14,966 nucleotides of DNA from CAJUOR01 sp964596105 (GCA_964596105.1 CAZQRT010000031.1:1-14966); one strand, 5' to 3'. Positions 7,168 through 14,275 are shown, counted from the stretch's first letter. The notes: a model not told the origin generated them from the letters alone. Translations and numbers: made by a program.

Positions 7168-8400
7168 ATGAGAAAGAAAATAGCGCTTGCTGCCATTTGC
7201 TTTTTAGCTTTGGTCATCATCGTATTAGTCATTTTATTGTGGAATGTCTCGCCGATTCAGCTGCGCCGCACGGTGTTTGATTTTCAGGTGAATACCGAGA
7301 TTCCCCAGACGCCGGAAACTTATGTGGTCGCCAATCCTCAGGTGCTGGCGCACTGTGAGGTGCATACCGAAGGGGTTGACTCGAGTCTCTTGGCGGTGTA
7401 TCCGGCTTATGTGCTGTATGAGGGACGGCGCTTTGATTTTCAGATCAATATCGCCGATCATAAGATTCCCGAGCTGGCTTTAAAGGACTCCCGCGTGGTG
7501 GTGAACTGTTTTGTCAACAGCAGCTATCAGGCGAAGGATTTAGTGACCGTAAAAGATGACAGCAAAACGAACATTTATTTTGAGGATGCCGGCGGCAACC
7601 AGAGTGAGGCCATCACCTTCGATCACGCCGGCAATTACGAGTACTGGATTTACGCCAAGGACAGCTCCGATAATTTCGCCAGGGTGCGGATTCGTTTTGA
7701 TGTCAAAGAGGATACCGTGCCGCCGGTTATTTCCGGCGTTGAACCGCAGACGCTGTCAGTGGGAGAGGAGTTTGATGCCATGGCCGGGGTCAGCGCGGTT
7801 GACAACGCCGACGGCGATGTCACCATGCGCCTTGAGGTGACGGGCCAGGCGGATCTTTCTAAAGCGGGCCAGTATTATTTAACATACCGGGTTTATGACA
7901 ATGCCGGCAATCTCGCCAGGGAACAGCGGCAGATCACGGTGATCGAAAGCGGCATGACCGGGGCGCCGGATGTCGGCAACGGGCCGTTTTTGACGAGTGA
8001 TCAAATAAAAGCCCGCGACTTGATTGTCGCGAGCCTGCTTGATACGGAAATGACCGCGTTTGACGATCGTGAGTTTTTAAGGCAGATGAATCATTATCTG
8101 GTCACGCATTTTCAGCCCGGCATGGAGAATTCCAGTTATCATGTCCTGGTTAATCAGCGCGGCGATGCCATGGCCATGGCGCGCGCGGTGAAGGTGATCC
8201 TTGATCAGCGCGGCATTCAGAATGTCATCGTTCAGGCTGACGGTAAGGCCTGGAACATCGTGCAGGTGGATAATGTCTACCGCCATATCGATGTTTACAC
8301 GAACGCCACGCGCGGGGAGGATACGTGTTTCCTGTTAAGGACGGCGGAGCTGGATGCCTCTTACAATTTTGATCCGGCCAGTTATCCGGCCTGTGAGTAG
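7168..8400 (+). CDS. Membrane-anchored Ig-like protein with a degenerate transglutaminase-like domain
   Basis: A 410-residue protein of unknown function. A single N-terminal helix (about 5-25) after MRKK would anchor it in the membrane, with the rest outside the cell; there is no lipobox Cys. Residues ~75-180 look like a beta-sandwich with NYEYWIYAKDSSDN. Residues ~182-259 match the DUF5011/HYR-type Ig-like pattern (DTVPPVISG, AVDNADGDVT, GQYYLTYRVYDNAGN). Residues ~325-378 follow the transglutaminase/protease core VNxxG-C-xxxAxA...GI...AWNxV...HxDV, but Ala334 stands at the Cys position and Lys360 at the His position; only Asp375 remains. It is therefore probably a binding or structural pseudoenzyme. 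GGAGGTG at 7154-7160 supports the ATG. It follows glnN by 44 bases and may share its transcript. Its end overlaps the opposing ATPase gene by 19 bases. The domain assignment is by eye. Confidence 0.75.
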   Translation: MRKKIALAAICFLALVIIVLVILLWNVSPIQLRRTVFDFQVNTEIPQTPETYVVANPQVLAHCEVHTEGVDSSLLAVYPAYVLYEGRRFDFQINIADHKIPELALKDSRVVVNCFVNSSYQAKDLVTVKDDSKTNIYFEDAGGNQSEAITFDHAGNYEYWIYAKDSSDNFARVRIRFDVKEDTVPPVISGVEPQTLSVGEEFDAMAGVSAVDNADGDVTMRLEVTGQADLSKAGQYYLTYRVYDNAGNLAREQRQITVIESGMTGAPDVGNGPFLTSDQIKARDLIVASLLDTEMTAFDDREFLRQMNHYLVTHFQPGMENSSYHVLVNQRGDAMAMARAVKVILDQRGIQNVIVQADGKAWNIVQVDNVYRHIDVYTNATRGEDTCFLLRTAELDASYNFDPASYPACE

Positions 8401-9917
8401 TCGTCTTTAAACACGAAGTCTTCGGCTTTCAAAGTAATTAAATCATTGTCGGGGCTTTTCGCTAAACGCGCCGCCTGTTTCAGGATGGCGTCCTCGATGA
8501 TGTTTCTCGCCAGGCGGCCGTTTCCGGCGGTCGCCTGATAAGGTAAAGTGGCAGTAAAGTATTCTAATAATTTATCCTTGGCCTCCGGGGCGATATCATA
8601 ATCCTTGCTTCTCGCCTGAGACATCGCGATGTCCAGAAGCTCTTTAGCGCTGTAGTCGCGAAAGTGAATCGTTCTTGAAAAGCGCGAGGCCAGTCCGGAA
8701 TTGGCCTTTAAAAATTCCTGCATCTCTTTCGTGTAACCGGCCAGGATCACCACGAGCTCATCACGGTGGTCCTCCATGCCTTTGACGAGGGTGTCGATGG
8801 CTTCGAGTCCGAAGCTGTCGTCTTTGCCGCGGTACAGGGCATAGGCCTCATCAATAAAGAGCACGCCGCCTAAAGCGGCATTCATGACTTTGCGGGTCTG
8901 AATGGCGGTCTGGCCGACATAACCGGCGACGAGATCGGGGCGCGAGACTTCCACCAGCTGGCCGCTTTTCAGCATTCCCAGGGCTTTCAAGCATTTCGCG
9001 AGGAGGCGGGCCACGGTGGTTTTTCCGGTGCCGGGGTTGCCGGTGAAGATCGCGTGCAGGCTCAGGCTTTCATTTTTCAGCCCGGCTTTTTCGCGGCGCT
9101 GATACAGATCGATCATGTCTTTTAAATCATACAGGTACTGCTTGACTTCCTCAAGNNNNNNNNNNNNNNNNNNNNNNNNNNNNNNNNNNNNNNNNNNNNN
9201 NNNNNNNNNNNNNNNNNNNNNNNNNNNNNNNNNNNNNNNNNNNNNNNNNNNNNNNATCCGGCGGGCACACCGCTGTTTTTTTTCTTCCTCAGAATAAGGG
9301 ATTGTTTCAACAAATTCCTGAATGACATTTAAGAAAGGAATCGGCAATGTCTGTCTGGCTTTTGCGATGGGATCATCGGTCAGGATCATAAAGCAGTGGC
9401 CGGATACGGCCAGGTGGTCGATGAGGTGGGGATCGAGAATATTGGTCGCGGGCATGAGGCGGTTGTCCTGGCGGTAGTAGCGTCCCTCGAGATAAAGCGT
9501 GCCCTCTTTTAGCAGTGTGGTGAGGTCTTTGATGATGAGGGGATCGGCTTTAGATATGCCGGTGATGATGATCATGCTGCTGGGGGTGGCGAGAGCGCGG
9601 TAGAGATCCTGATAGAACAGTTCGCCGGGACGGGTATGGTCCAGTCTTAACATGGCTGGCAGGCGCTTCAAAAGTTTTTTATTTTGGTAGAGCTCATTGG
9701 CCATTCGCGTTAAGATATCGATTTTGACATCCTGGTCCGGACCGCCAAACAGCACGATGGCGCCGGGGTGCTGCAGGATGGTATGAAGCTGCTCAAGCAC
9801 GGGTTTCTGGCCGATAATGGTGTTTTCTATGGCTGGTTCGGGACTTTTCTCGGGTTCCGGCTGGATCTCTTTTTCAGGGAAAAAATCATCATAAATCTGT
9901 CCTAACGGCTTTCTCAT
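8382..9917 (-). CDS. Double AAA+ ATPase, CbbX/SpoVK-like C-terminal domain (interrupted by N gap)
   Basis: The gene reads from the ATG at 9915-9917 to a TAA at 8382-8384, interrupted by the gap 9156-9255. The visible N-terminal 220 residues resemble a Clp-type AAA+ domain (IIGQKPVLEQL at 34-44), but the P-loop site reads GGPDQDVK (58-65) and the Walker B site MIIITG (115-120), so it should not hydrolyse ATP. After the gap comes a CbbX/SpoVK-type AAA+ domain with Walker A GNPGTGKTT (bases 9015-9041), Walker B GGVLFIDEAYAL (8835-8870), an arginine-finger SGLASRF, and sensor 2 GNGRLARN. Such ATPases remodel partner proteins (CbbX acts on Rubisco; SpoVK is a sporulation protein of unclear target). 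AAAGGAGG (CCTCCTTT on the plus strand, 9925-9932) precedes the start. The true gap length is unknown, so one gene or two adjacent ones cannot be settled; the same frame across 100 N is not proof. Confidence 0.75.
   Translation of the reverse strand: MRKPLGQIYDDFFPEKEIQPEPEKSPEPAIENTIIGQKPVLEQLHTILQHPGAIVLFGGPDQDVKIDILTRMANELYQNKKLLKRLPAMLRLDHTRPGELFYQDLYRALATPSSMIIITGISKADPLIIKDLTTLLKEGTLYLEGRYYRQDNRLMPATNILDPHLIDHLAVSGHCFMILTDDPIAKARQTLPIPFLNVIQEFVETIPYSEEEKKQRCARRXXXXXXXXXXXXXXXXXXXXXXXXXXXXXXXXXXLEEVKQYLYDLKDMIDLYQRREKAGLKNESLSLHAIFTGNPGTGKTTVARLLAKCLKALGMLKSGQLVEVSRPDLVAGYVGQTAIQTRKVMNAALGGVLFIDEAYALYRGKDDSFGLEAIDTLVKGMEDHRDELVVILAGYTKEMQEFLKANSGLASRFSRTIHFRDYSAKELLDIAMSQARSKDYDIAPEAKDKLLEYFTATLPYQATAGNGRLARNIIEDAILKQAARLAKSPDNDLITLKAEDFVFKDDYSQAG
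9156..9255. other. Assembly gap of 100 N
   Basis: Exactly 100 undetermined bases lie inside the AAA+ ATPase gene. A round 100 is commonly a placeholder for unknown length. A run of eight T (9276-9283) near the gap's right edge may have hindered assembly and could also carry a length error, so the last codons before the gap are unsure. Confidence 0.95.
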
Positions 9918-9937
9918 GGCAAGGCCTCCTTTGTTAT

Positions 9938-9943
9938 TTTATA
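9938..9943 (-). promoter_or_regulatory. Possible -10 box of the AAA+ ATPase gene
   Basis: On the minus strand TATAAA stands 20 bases before the ATG, in an AT-rich run. No -35 hexamer of good quality lies at 16-18 bp (CAAAAG at 17). It shares the 93-base divergent region with the promoter of the DUF1622 gene. Confidence 0.35.
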
Positions 9944-9967
9944 TTAACATAAAACGGCCGCTTTTGC

Positions 9968-9996
9968 TTTACTTTTTTGGCGGCGCCTACTACAAT
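9968..9996 (+). promoter_or_regulatory. Promoter of the DUF1622 gene
   Basis: TTTACT (9968-9973) and TACAAT (9991-9996) are exactly 17 bp apart, matching the sigma-A consensus at 4 and 5 of 6 bases. Transcription should start near 10003, leaving a leader of only about 8 bases before the GTG at 10011. Confidence 0.5.
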
Positions 9997-10010
9997 GAAA
10001 GGGAAGGGGA

Positions 10011-10385
10011 GTGGTTCATATCGAAGCGATCATCAGTATCCTGGAAACCATCATGAATGATATCGCGAATCTCATGGTGATCATCCTTGAGATGATGGGC
10101 ATGTTTGTGATCGCGGCGACCGCTTTGAAGGCTTTTTACCAGTGGCTGCACAAGTATCCCCGCACCCGCCTGGAGCTGGCGCAGGGCCTGGGCATGGCGC
10201 TGGAGTTCAAGCTTGGCAGTGAGATCCTGCGGACCGTGGTCGTGCGTGATTTTCGCGGCATTTTACAGGTGGCATGCATCTTTCTTTTGCGGGCGGCCAT
10301 CGCGCTATTAATTCACTGGGAGATTTTGCAGGAGGAAAAAGAAGAGCAGAGACACCTGGAAGAAAAAGAAGAGCACAGCGGCTAG
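10011..10385 (+). CDS. DUF1622-family small membrane protein
   Basis: A 124-residue protein with two clear hydrophobic helices (about 21-45 and 83-105). Between them is the conserved DUF1622 stretch RLELAQGLGMALEFKLGSEILRT (residues 53-75; only the pattern R-x-L-G-x-x-x-x-L-E-F-x-x-x-x-D/E-I-L-R-T is diagnostic). The biochemical role of the family is unknown. The C-terminus is a charged tail built from a duplicated unit, QEEKEEQRH and LEEKEEHSG, which should lie in the cytoplasm. The start is uncertain: GTG at 10011 directly follows AAGGGGA, and the first in-frame ATG (10053) would cut into the region before the first helix. It is divergent from the AAA+ ATPase gene, with a terminator at its stop. 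Confidence 0.8.
   Translation: MVHIEAIISILETIMNDIANLMVIILEMMGMFVIAATALKAFYQWLHKYPRTRLELAQGLGMALEFKLGSEILRTVVVRDFRGILQVACIFLLRAAIALLIHWEILQEEKEEQRHLEEKEEHSG
10331..10375 (+). repeat. Two-copy direct repeat, 27-bp period, in the DUF1622 tail
   Basis: GGAGGAAAAAGAAGAGCA (10331-10348) recurs as GGAAGAAAAAGAAGAGCA (10358-10375) with one mismatch. The 27-base period is nine codons, so the duplication keeps frame and doubles an acidic/basic EEKEE motif. Confidence 0.7.
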
Positions 10386-10402
10386 CCGCTTTCTTTTTTT
10401 TT
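10377..10402 (+). terminator. Terminator at the end of the DUF1622 gene
   Basis: AGCGG (10377-10381) pairs with CCGCT (10386-10390) around CTAG, which holds the stop codon. A long T-rich run (10390-10402) follows. The stem is short but GC-rich; the core can extend as a perfect palindrome. Confidence 0.6.
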
Positions 10403-10412
10403 GCTTTTGGGT

Positions 10413-10430
10413 TATAATGAAGCCAGGTGA
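10413..10430 (+). promoter_or_regulatory. -10 box and ribosome binding site of the hydrolase-like gene
   Basis: TATAAT at 10413-10418 lies 17 bases before the ATG at 10436. AGGTGA (10425-10430) sits 5 bases before it. The -35 position holds only TTTCTT (10390-10395), within the terminator T-run. Confidence 0.45.
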
Positions 10431-10435
10431 ATTGT

Positions 10436-11365
10436 ATGAAATTACGTCATAAGCTTTTTCTGGCTTCGATTGTGCTTTCAACCGGTCTGGAGTTACTGAA
10501 TGTTTATCTTGAGCGTTCTCCCCGTTTTCACGCTTTGAAAAAGGTGCTGCTTTATAAAACCGTAACCGATGACGGTTTAAAAATATATGCCATCGAGTAT
10601 GTTTTCAACCGCGGGCTGATTTCTTATCCGGTGAAGGAGGATATGTTTATCGATACCGGCAGTGAGGTTATTCATCCTGAGATGGTGAGTTATACCGCCA
10701 ATTCCATCAAGTATACTTTTTTGCCTTTCCCGGTCCCGGAGCATTTTGAGATTCGCGCCAGTTATGACTGGCTGGCCTGCCGGGACAGCGATATGCAAAG
10801 CGTGATCGATGAGGTGCAGTATTTTGAAAGCGGCAGCTATTATGCCGGCCATGTCGACTACCGTCTCTACCGCCCGCGGCTTACCCCGGGGGAAAAGTAT
10901 CCGCTCGTGGTCTTGTTAGCGGATGAGAAGGTTTTAACGGAAAACCGTCTGGCTTTGACTTTCGGGCGCCGTGATCAGCCGGATTATCAGCGCTGCTATG
11001 TGTGGATCCCGCGGTTTAATGATGCCTCGTCCTGTACTATGGCGCTTTTTAAACTGTTAAGAAGCATTCCCGCGATCAACCGGGATATGGTTTATTTTGT
11101 CAGCTGCCAGGGCGGAAGCAAAGATGCCGACCTCATCAGGGGGTATCCTTTTACCGCCGGCATTCTCATGGATTCAAAGCTGGATGCCTCTGAGATTAAA
11201 ACGCTGACGGATCAGCCGCTGTGGGTGATTGACCCGGCTGATACGAAAAGCAGCCGCATCAAAGCGATTCGTCAGATCAAAAAGATCCGTTATACGTGCG
11301 CGGATGTGAGCAGTGTGCGCCTGTCCATGCCGGACTGGCTGTTCCAGTATACAGGAAGGGAGTAG
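10436..11365 (+). CDS. Degenerate alpha/beta-hydrolase-like membrane protein
   Basis: A 309-residue protein of unknown function. A helix near residues 6-24 after MKLRHK acts as a signal anchor, so the bulk should be outside. The second half shows the layout of the esterase encoded next door: YRLYRPRLTPGEKYPLVVLL (142-161) against YREFAP..KKALIIWL there, VYFVSCQGG (219-227) at the nucleophile-elbow position, and WVIDPADT (263-270) at the acid position. The Ser becomes Cys224 in my alignment, the HG oxyanion motif is missing, and no His is found after residue 139, so the classical triad is lost. It is probably a non-catalytic paralogue; a Cys-dependent activity is unlikely without His. I choose the ATG at 10436 by spacing from AGGTGA; a GTG at 10427 is in frame. 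It ends 4 bases before the esterase start, whose ribosome binding site it contains. Confidence 0.65.
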   Translation: MKLRHKLFLASIVLSTGLELLNVYLERSPRFHALKKVLLYKTVTDDGLKIYAIEYVFNRGLISYPVKEDMFIDTGSEVIHPEMVSYTANSIKYTFLPFPVPEHFEIRASYDWLACRDSDMQSVIDEVQYFESGSYYAGHVDYRLYRPRLTPGEKYPLVVLLADEKVLTENRLALTFGRRDQPDYQRCYVWIPRFNDASSCTMALFKLLRSIPAINRDMVYFVSCQGGSKDADLIRGYPFTAGILMDSKLDASEIKTLTDQPLWVIDPADTKSSRIKAIRQIKKIRYTCADVSSVRLSMPDWLFQYTGRE

Positions 11366-11369
11366 GCAA

Positions 11370-12608
11370 GTGAACTATTATTGTTATACAAGAGTATTAG
11401 ATGACGGGGAAGCCATTACCAGGGTCATCATCGAAGCCGCCGGAGCGGTCGCGGCCCGCAGTGTCAGCGCCGCGGATTTCACCGTTTCTTTTGTGCGCCG
11501 CTATCAGGGCAAAATGATCGATGAGGGGCAGCGGATGATTACCGATGTGTTTGTTTCCGACGGTCTGCAGGGTAAACCTTTGCCGCAGGGAAAATATATT
11601 CATCTCGTGCTGTTTACCGCCAAGGGGACACCGGGAGCGGGACGGCTCACCTATGATGAAGAGACGCAGAAGACGGTTCCGCTGGAGATCTCCTGCGCGG
11701 TGCAAATCCATCAGCCGCTGCCTTATCTGGATGCGAATATAAGTGATGATTCTGAATTGAAGATGGCCGGTTATGTCCGGCCGCAGGTTGACGCTTTTAA
11801 TCAGTATGAGAGCTCGCTGGGCATCCTGTACCGCGAGTTCGCCCCGGTGCTGGACGGCAGCAAGAAGGCGCTGATCATCTGGCTGCACGGCATGGGTGAG
11901 GGCGGAAGAGACAATGAGCTGCCGATTACCGCCAACCGCGGGGGTGTGGCTTTTGCCAGCCGCCGCGTTCAGCGTTTGTTTCACGGCGCTTATGTGGTGG
12001 TGCCGCAGTGTCCGACGTTCTGGATGCCGGGGATGTATGAGGGCAAAATGTATACGGATGACTACACGTCCGCGCTTTTGGCGATGATCGATGAGATCTG
12101 TCTGTTTCATCCGGATATCGATGAGGACCGCATTTATATCGGCGGCTGTTCGATGGGCGGGTATCAGACCTTAAAGACGGTCATTGCCGCGCCGCGCCGT
12201 TTTGCCGCGGCTTTTCCGATCTGCGCCGCTTATGAGATGAGTCTCAAGGAGGCTTTCAGGGTGCGGGATGTGCCGATGTTTTTTGTCCACTGTCTGGCTG
12301 ATACCACGGTTCCCGCCAGCAACAGCGTGCGTAATCACGACCGTCTGATTCAGGCCGGCGGGGAAGCGGAGATCACGCTTTATCCGGATATTCGCTGCCG
12401 CGGGTATCTGTATCCGCCGCACAGCGCCTGGATTCCGGCTTTAAACAACGATCCGGTTTCCAGTCACAAGGAGCGTTTGATGAACTGGCTGGCCGCCCGG
12501 CAGCGTAACGCGACGAAAAACGAGGCTCACTATGTGGCTCTGCCGGCTTTAGCGGTTCTTGCCGCGGTTCTTTACCAGTTTTACCGGCAGGCAAAAAAGC
12601 GGCGTTAA
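11370..12608 (+). CDS. Ser-type esterase/peptidase with Ig-like N-terminus and C-terminal membrane anchor
   Basis: A 412-residue alpha/beta-hydrolase of the EstA / prolyl-oligopeptidase-like type; such enzymes cut esters or peptides, substrate unknown here. Residues 1-~120 look like the beta-rich Ig-like domain that precedes EstA-type esterases. The hydrolase domain has an oxyanion HGMGEGG (173-179), the elbow GGCSMGG (258-264) with nucleophile Ser261, Asp311 (LADTTVP) and His351 (PPHSAW), so the triad is complete. A hydrophobic helix at about 388-405 (VALPALAVLAAVLYQFY) followed by RQAKKRR ends the protein, like a tail anchor. There is no N-terminal signal sequence, so which side of the membrane it faces is open. 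The GTG at 11370 is chosen because AAGGGAG (11356-11362) is 7 bases upstream; the frame is open further up but only through the preceding gene. It forms a two-gene unit with that degenerate paralogue. Confidence 0.82.
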   Translation: MNYYCYTRVLDDGEAITRVIIEAAGAVAARSVSAADFTVSFVRRYQGKMIDEGQRMITDVFVSDGLQGKPLPQGKYIHLVLFTAKGTPGAGRLTYDEETQKTVPLEISCAVQIHQPLPYLDANISDDSELKMAGYVRPQVDAFNQYESSLGILYREFAPVLDGSKKALIIWLHGMGEGGRDNELPITANRGGVAFASRRVQRLFHGAYVVVPQCPTFWMPGMYEGKMYTDDYTSALLAMIDEICLFHPDIDEDRIYIGGCSMGGYQTLKTVIAAPRRFAAAFPICAAYEMSLKEAFRVRDVPMFFVHCLADTTVPASNSVRNHDRLIQAGGEAEITLYPDIRCRGYLYPPHSAWIPALNNDPVSSHKERLMNWLAARQRNATKNEAHYVALPALAVLAAVLYQFYRQAKKRR

Positions 12609-12624
12609 CAGGCCGCTTATTTTT
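12597..12624 (+). terminator. Terminator after the esterase gene
   Basis: AAGCGGC (12597-12603) pairs with GCCGCTT (12612-12618) across an 8-base loop containing the TAA stop. ATTTTT follows. It closes the hydrolase pair and lies about 20 bases before the next start. Confidence 0.6.
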
Positions 12625-12644
12625 GACGAAAGGACGATTGAGGT

Positions 12645-13436
12645 ATGGAACTGCCGGCTTTCTTTTTTGATATTGACGGGACATTACTGGATTATCCTCA
12701 TCAGTTATTAGAGATCAGTCCGAAAACGAAAGCGGCTTTGGATGAACTGGGACAAAGCCATCCTCTGTTTGTCGCTTCCGGGCGCACCAACTGTTTTATC
12801 GACCCCGCGATTCTCGCTTATCCGTTTGACGGTTTTGTCACCTGCAACGGGGCTTACGGGGAATATCAGAAGCAGTGTGTCTACAAGGATGTCATTTCCC
12901 AGGAAGCGATATCCGCGGCGATGGCGCTGGCGGATGAGATTTCCGCGGTGCTGTATCTGGAAAGCCGCGATGTGATTTATACTTACCACGCCGATTTGTG
13001 GCTGCATGCCGATTTCGCGCGGCGCTGGGATATGAAAAAGGACATTGTCGTCAGTCAGTTTGATCCAAAGGAAATAGAAACTTACATTGCCATGATGGTG
13101 CTGGAAAGGGAGGAGGACGTCCCGAAACTGGCCCGTCTCGCTCCTTATTTTGATGTCACCCGTCATGTTCATCAGTGCTCGTTTGATCTGACTTTAAAGG
13201 ATCACAACAAGGCTTTGGGAATCTTAAAGATGATGGAGTTTTTTCACAGCGACTTAAGCATGGCCTGGGCTTTTGGCGACGGCAATAATGATCTTGAGAT
13301 GATCGCGTCCGCCGGGCACGGCATCGCGATGGGCAACGCCGTGGAAGCTTTGAAAAAGGTCGCTTTTGATGTCACGGACACCGCTGTCAATGACGGTATT
13401 GCTTTGGCTTTAAAAAAGTACGGGTTTATAAAATAA
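12645..13436 (+). CDS. Cof-type HAD-superfamily phosphatase
   Basis: A 263-residue cytosolic phosphatase of the HAD superfamily, subfamily IIB (Cof type). Members remove phosphate from sugar phosphates, nucleotides or cofactor intermediates, and the substrate cannot be predicted from sequence. All four motifs are present: DIDGT with D9 and D11, Ser45 in SGR, Lys189 in KDHNKALG, and GDGNND at 211-216 with D212 and D216. The type IIB cap lies between residues ~85 and 185. AAAGGA (12629-12634) and GAGG (12640-12643) precede the ATG; the former is better spaced. I see no strong promoter in the 36 bases before it. Its last 11 bases overlap the 3' end of the opposing hydrolase gene. Confidence 0.9.
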   Translation: MELPAFFFDIDGTLLDYPHQLLEISPKTKAALDELGQSHPLFVASGRTNCFIDPAILAYPFDGFVTCNGAYGEYQKQCVYKDVISQEAISAAMALADEISAVLYLESRDVIYTYHADLWLHADFARRWDMKKDIVVSQFDPKEIETYIAMMVLEREEDVPKLARLAPYFDVTRHVHQCSFDLTLKDHNKALGILKMMEFFHSDLSMAWAFGDGNNDLEMIASAGHGIAMGNAVEALKKVAFDVTDTAVNDGIALALKKYGFIK

Positions 13437-14232
13437 CGGGATGTCCGCCTAATGGATACGTATCGATTTCGGCGTTGTTTTCCCGGTAATAAACGAGATC
13501 ATCACGGTTTAAGGCGTTATAAGGATGAGCTGTCGCCTGACCTTGTAAGATATGCTGAACCAGCTGTTTTTGGGCAATGAGATAGTCGCGGGCCATGACG
13601 GGTCTGGTGATCTGGCCCTGGCCCAAATGCTGATAGCGGTGACCGCATAATAGCGTCAAGTTTTCTGAAGTGTGACGCAGCAGATGATCCAAAGACCGCG
13701 AATAAATATTTAAGACATCTTCCATAAAAAACAGCCAGACCGCGCCGGATCCGAAGGCATCTCCGCATGCCAAAAGGCCGGTGCTTTTTTCGTATAAGGC
13801 CATGCTGTCGGGAGTATGACCGGGCACAGCCAAAGCCTGAAAAACGCGATTTCCTACGGTCAGTTCTTCCTGATCAGCCAGGATGTGAACATCATATCCC
13901 GCGATGTTTTCCATCGCGTAGACCGGGCAGTCCTGAAACTGTTTTAATCCTCCGACATGATCAAAATGCTGATGGGTGATGAAAACGCGGACGGGCCTGA
14001 TTCCGGCCAGGATCGTCACCAGCTCGCGCAGATGATCGTCCTCATAAGGGTTGCCGCAGTCAATGAGCAGCACTTCAGATCCGCAGTCTAAAACATACAT
14101 GCTGCTTGAGTTATTGAAGGTTTTGTCCGGGTGTAACCCGGCGGGATTTTCTCTGGTGGCGTCATGAAGATGCCAGACGCCTTTGATTATTTCTTCGGCA
14201 CTGTACTGGCCGTGTTCAAAATAATCGTTCAT
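13426..14232 (-). CDS. Metallo-beta-lactamase-fold hydrolase
   Basis: A 268-residue protein with the metallo-beta-lactamase fold, a family with glyoxalase II, lactonase, nuclease and phosphodiesterase members. Metal ligands are visible: THQHFDH at 86-92 (H87, H89, D91, H92), GHT with H139, GDA with D158, and CGH with H198. The layout supports a two-metal (usually zinc) centre. No extra DNA/RNA-processing beta-CASP domain is present, so a small-molecule hydrolase (glyoxalase II-like or lactonase-like) is the better guess. About 70 residues after the last ligand form a C-terminal helical region. GAGGCG lies about 8 bases before the ATG. Its 3' end overlaps the HAD gene and its start faces the flavoprotein gene. 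Confidence 0.88.
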   Translation of the reverse strand: MNDYFEHGQYSAEEIIKGVWHLHDATRENPAGLHPDKTFNNSSSMYVLDCGSEVLLIDCGNPYEDDHLRELVTILAGIRPVRVFITHQHFDHVGGLKQFQDCPVYAMENIAGYDVHILADQEELTVGNRVFQALAVPGHTPDSMALYEKSTGLLACGDAFGSGAVWLFFMEDVLNIYSRSLDHLLRHTSENLTLLCGHRYQHLGQGQITRPVMARDYLIAQKQLVQHILQGQATAHPYNALNRDDLVYYRENNAEIDTYPLGGHPVIL

Positions 14233-14253
14233 AACTTTCGCCTCTTTTTTCTT

Positions 14254-14262
14254 ATTATACCA
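14254..14262 (-). promoter_or_regulatory. Extended -10 promoter of the MBL-fold hydrolase gene
   Basis: On the minus strand the sequence reads TGGTATAAT, a perfect -10 with the TGn extension, 21 bases before the ATG. The -35 region is not consensus, as is usual for extended -10 promoters. Confidence 0.6.
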
Positions 14263-14275
14263 TTCTTTAGGATGA

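Noticed and set aside
11977..11985. TGTTTCACG, half of a parS site
   Set aside because: The right half (GCGCTTA) does not match and no inverted repeat forms; it lies inside the esterase gene.
11397..12110. 237-codon open frame on the minus strand
   Set aside because: It is antisense to the esterase gene, rich in His, Arg and Ile without any recognisable family, and has no ribosome binding site.
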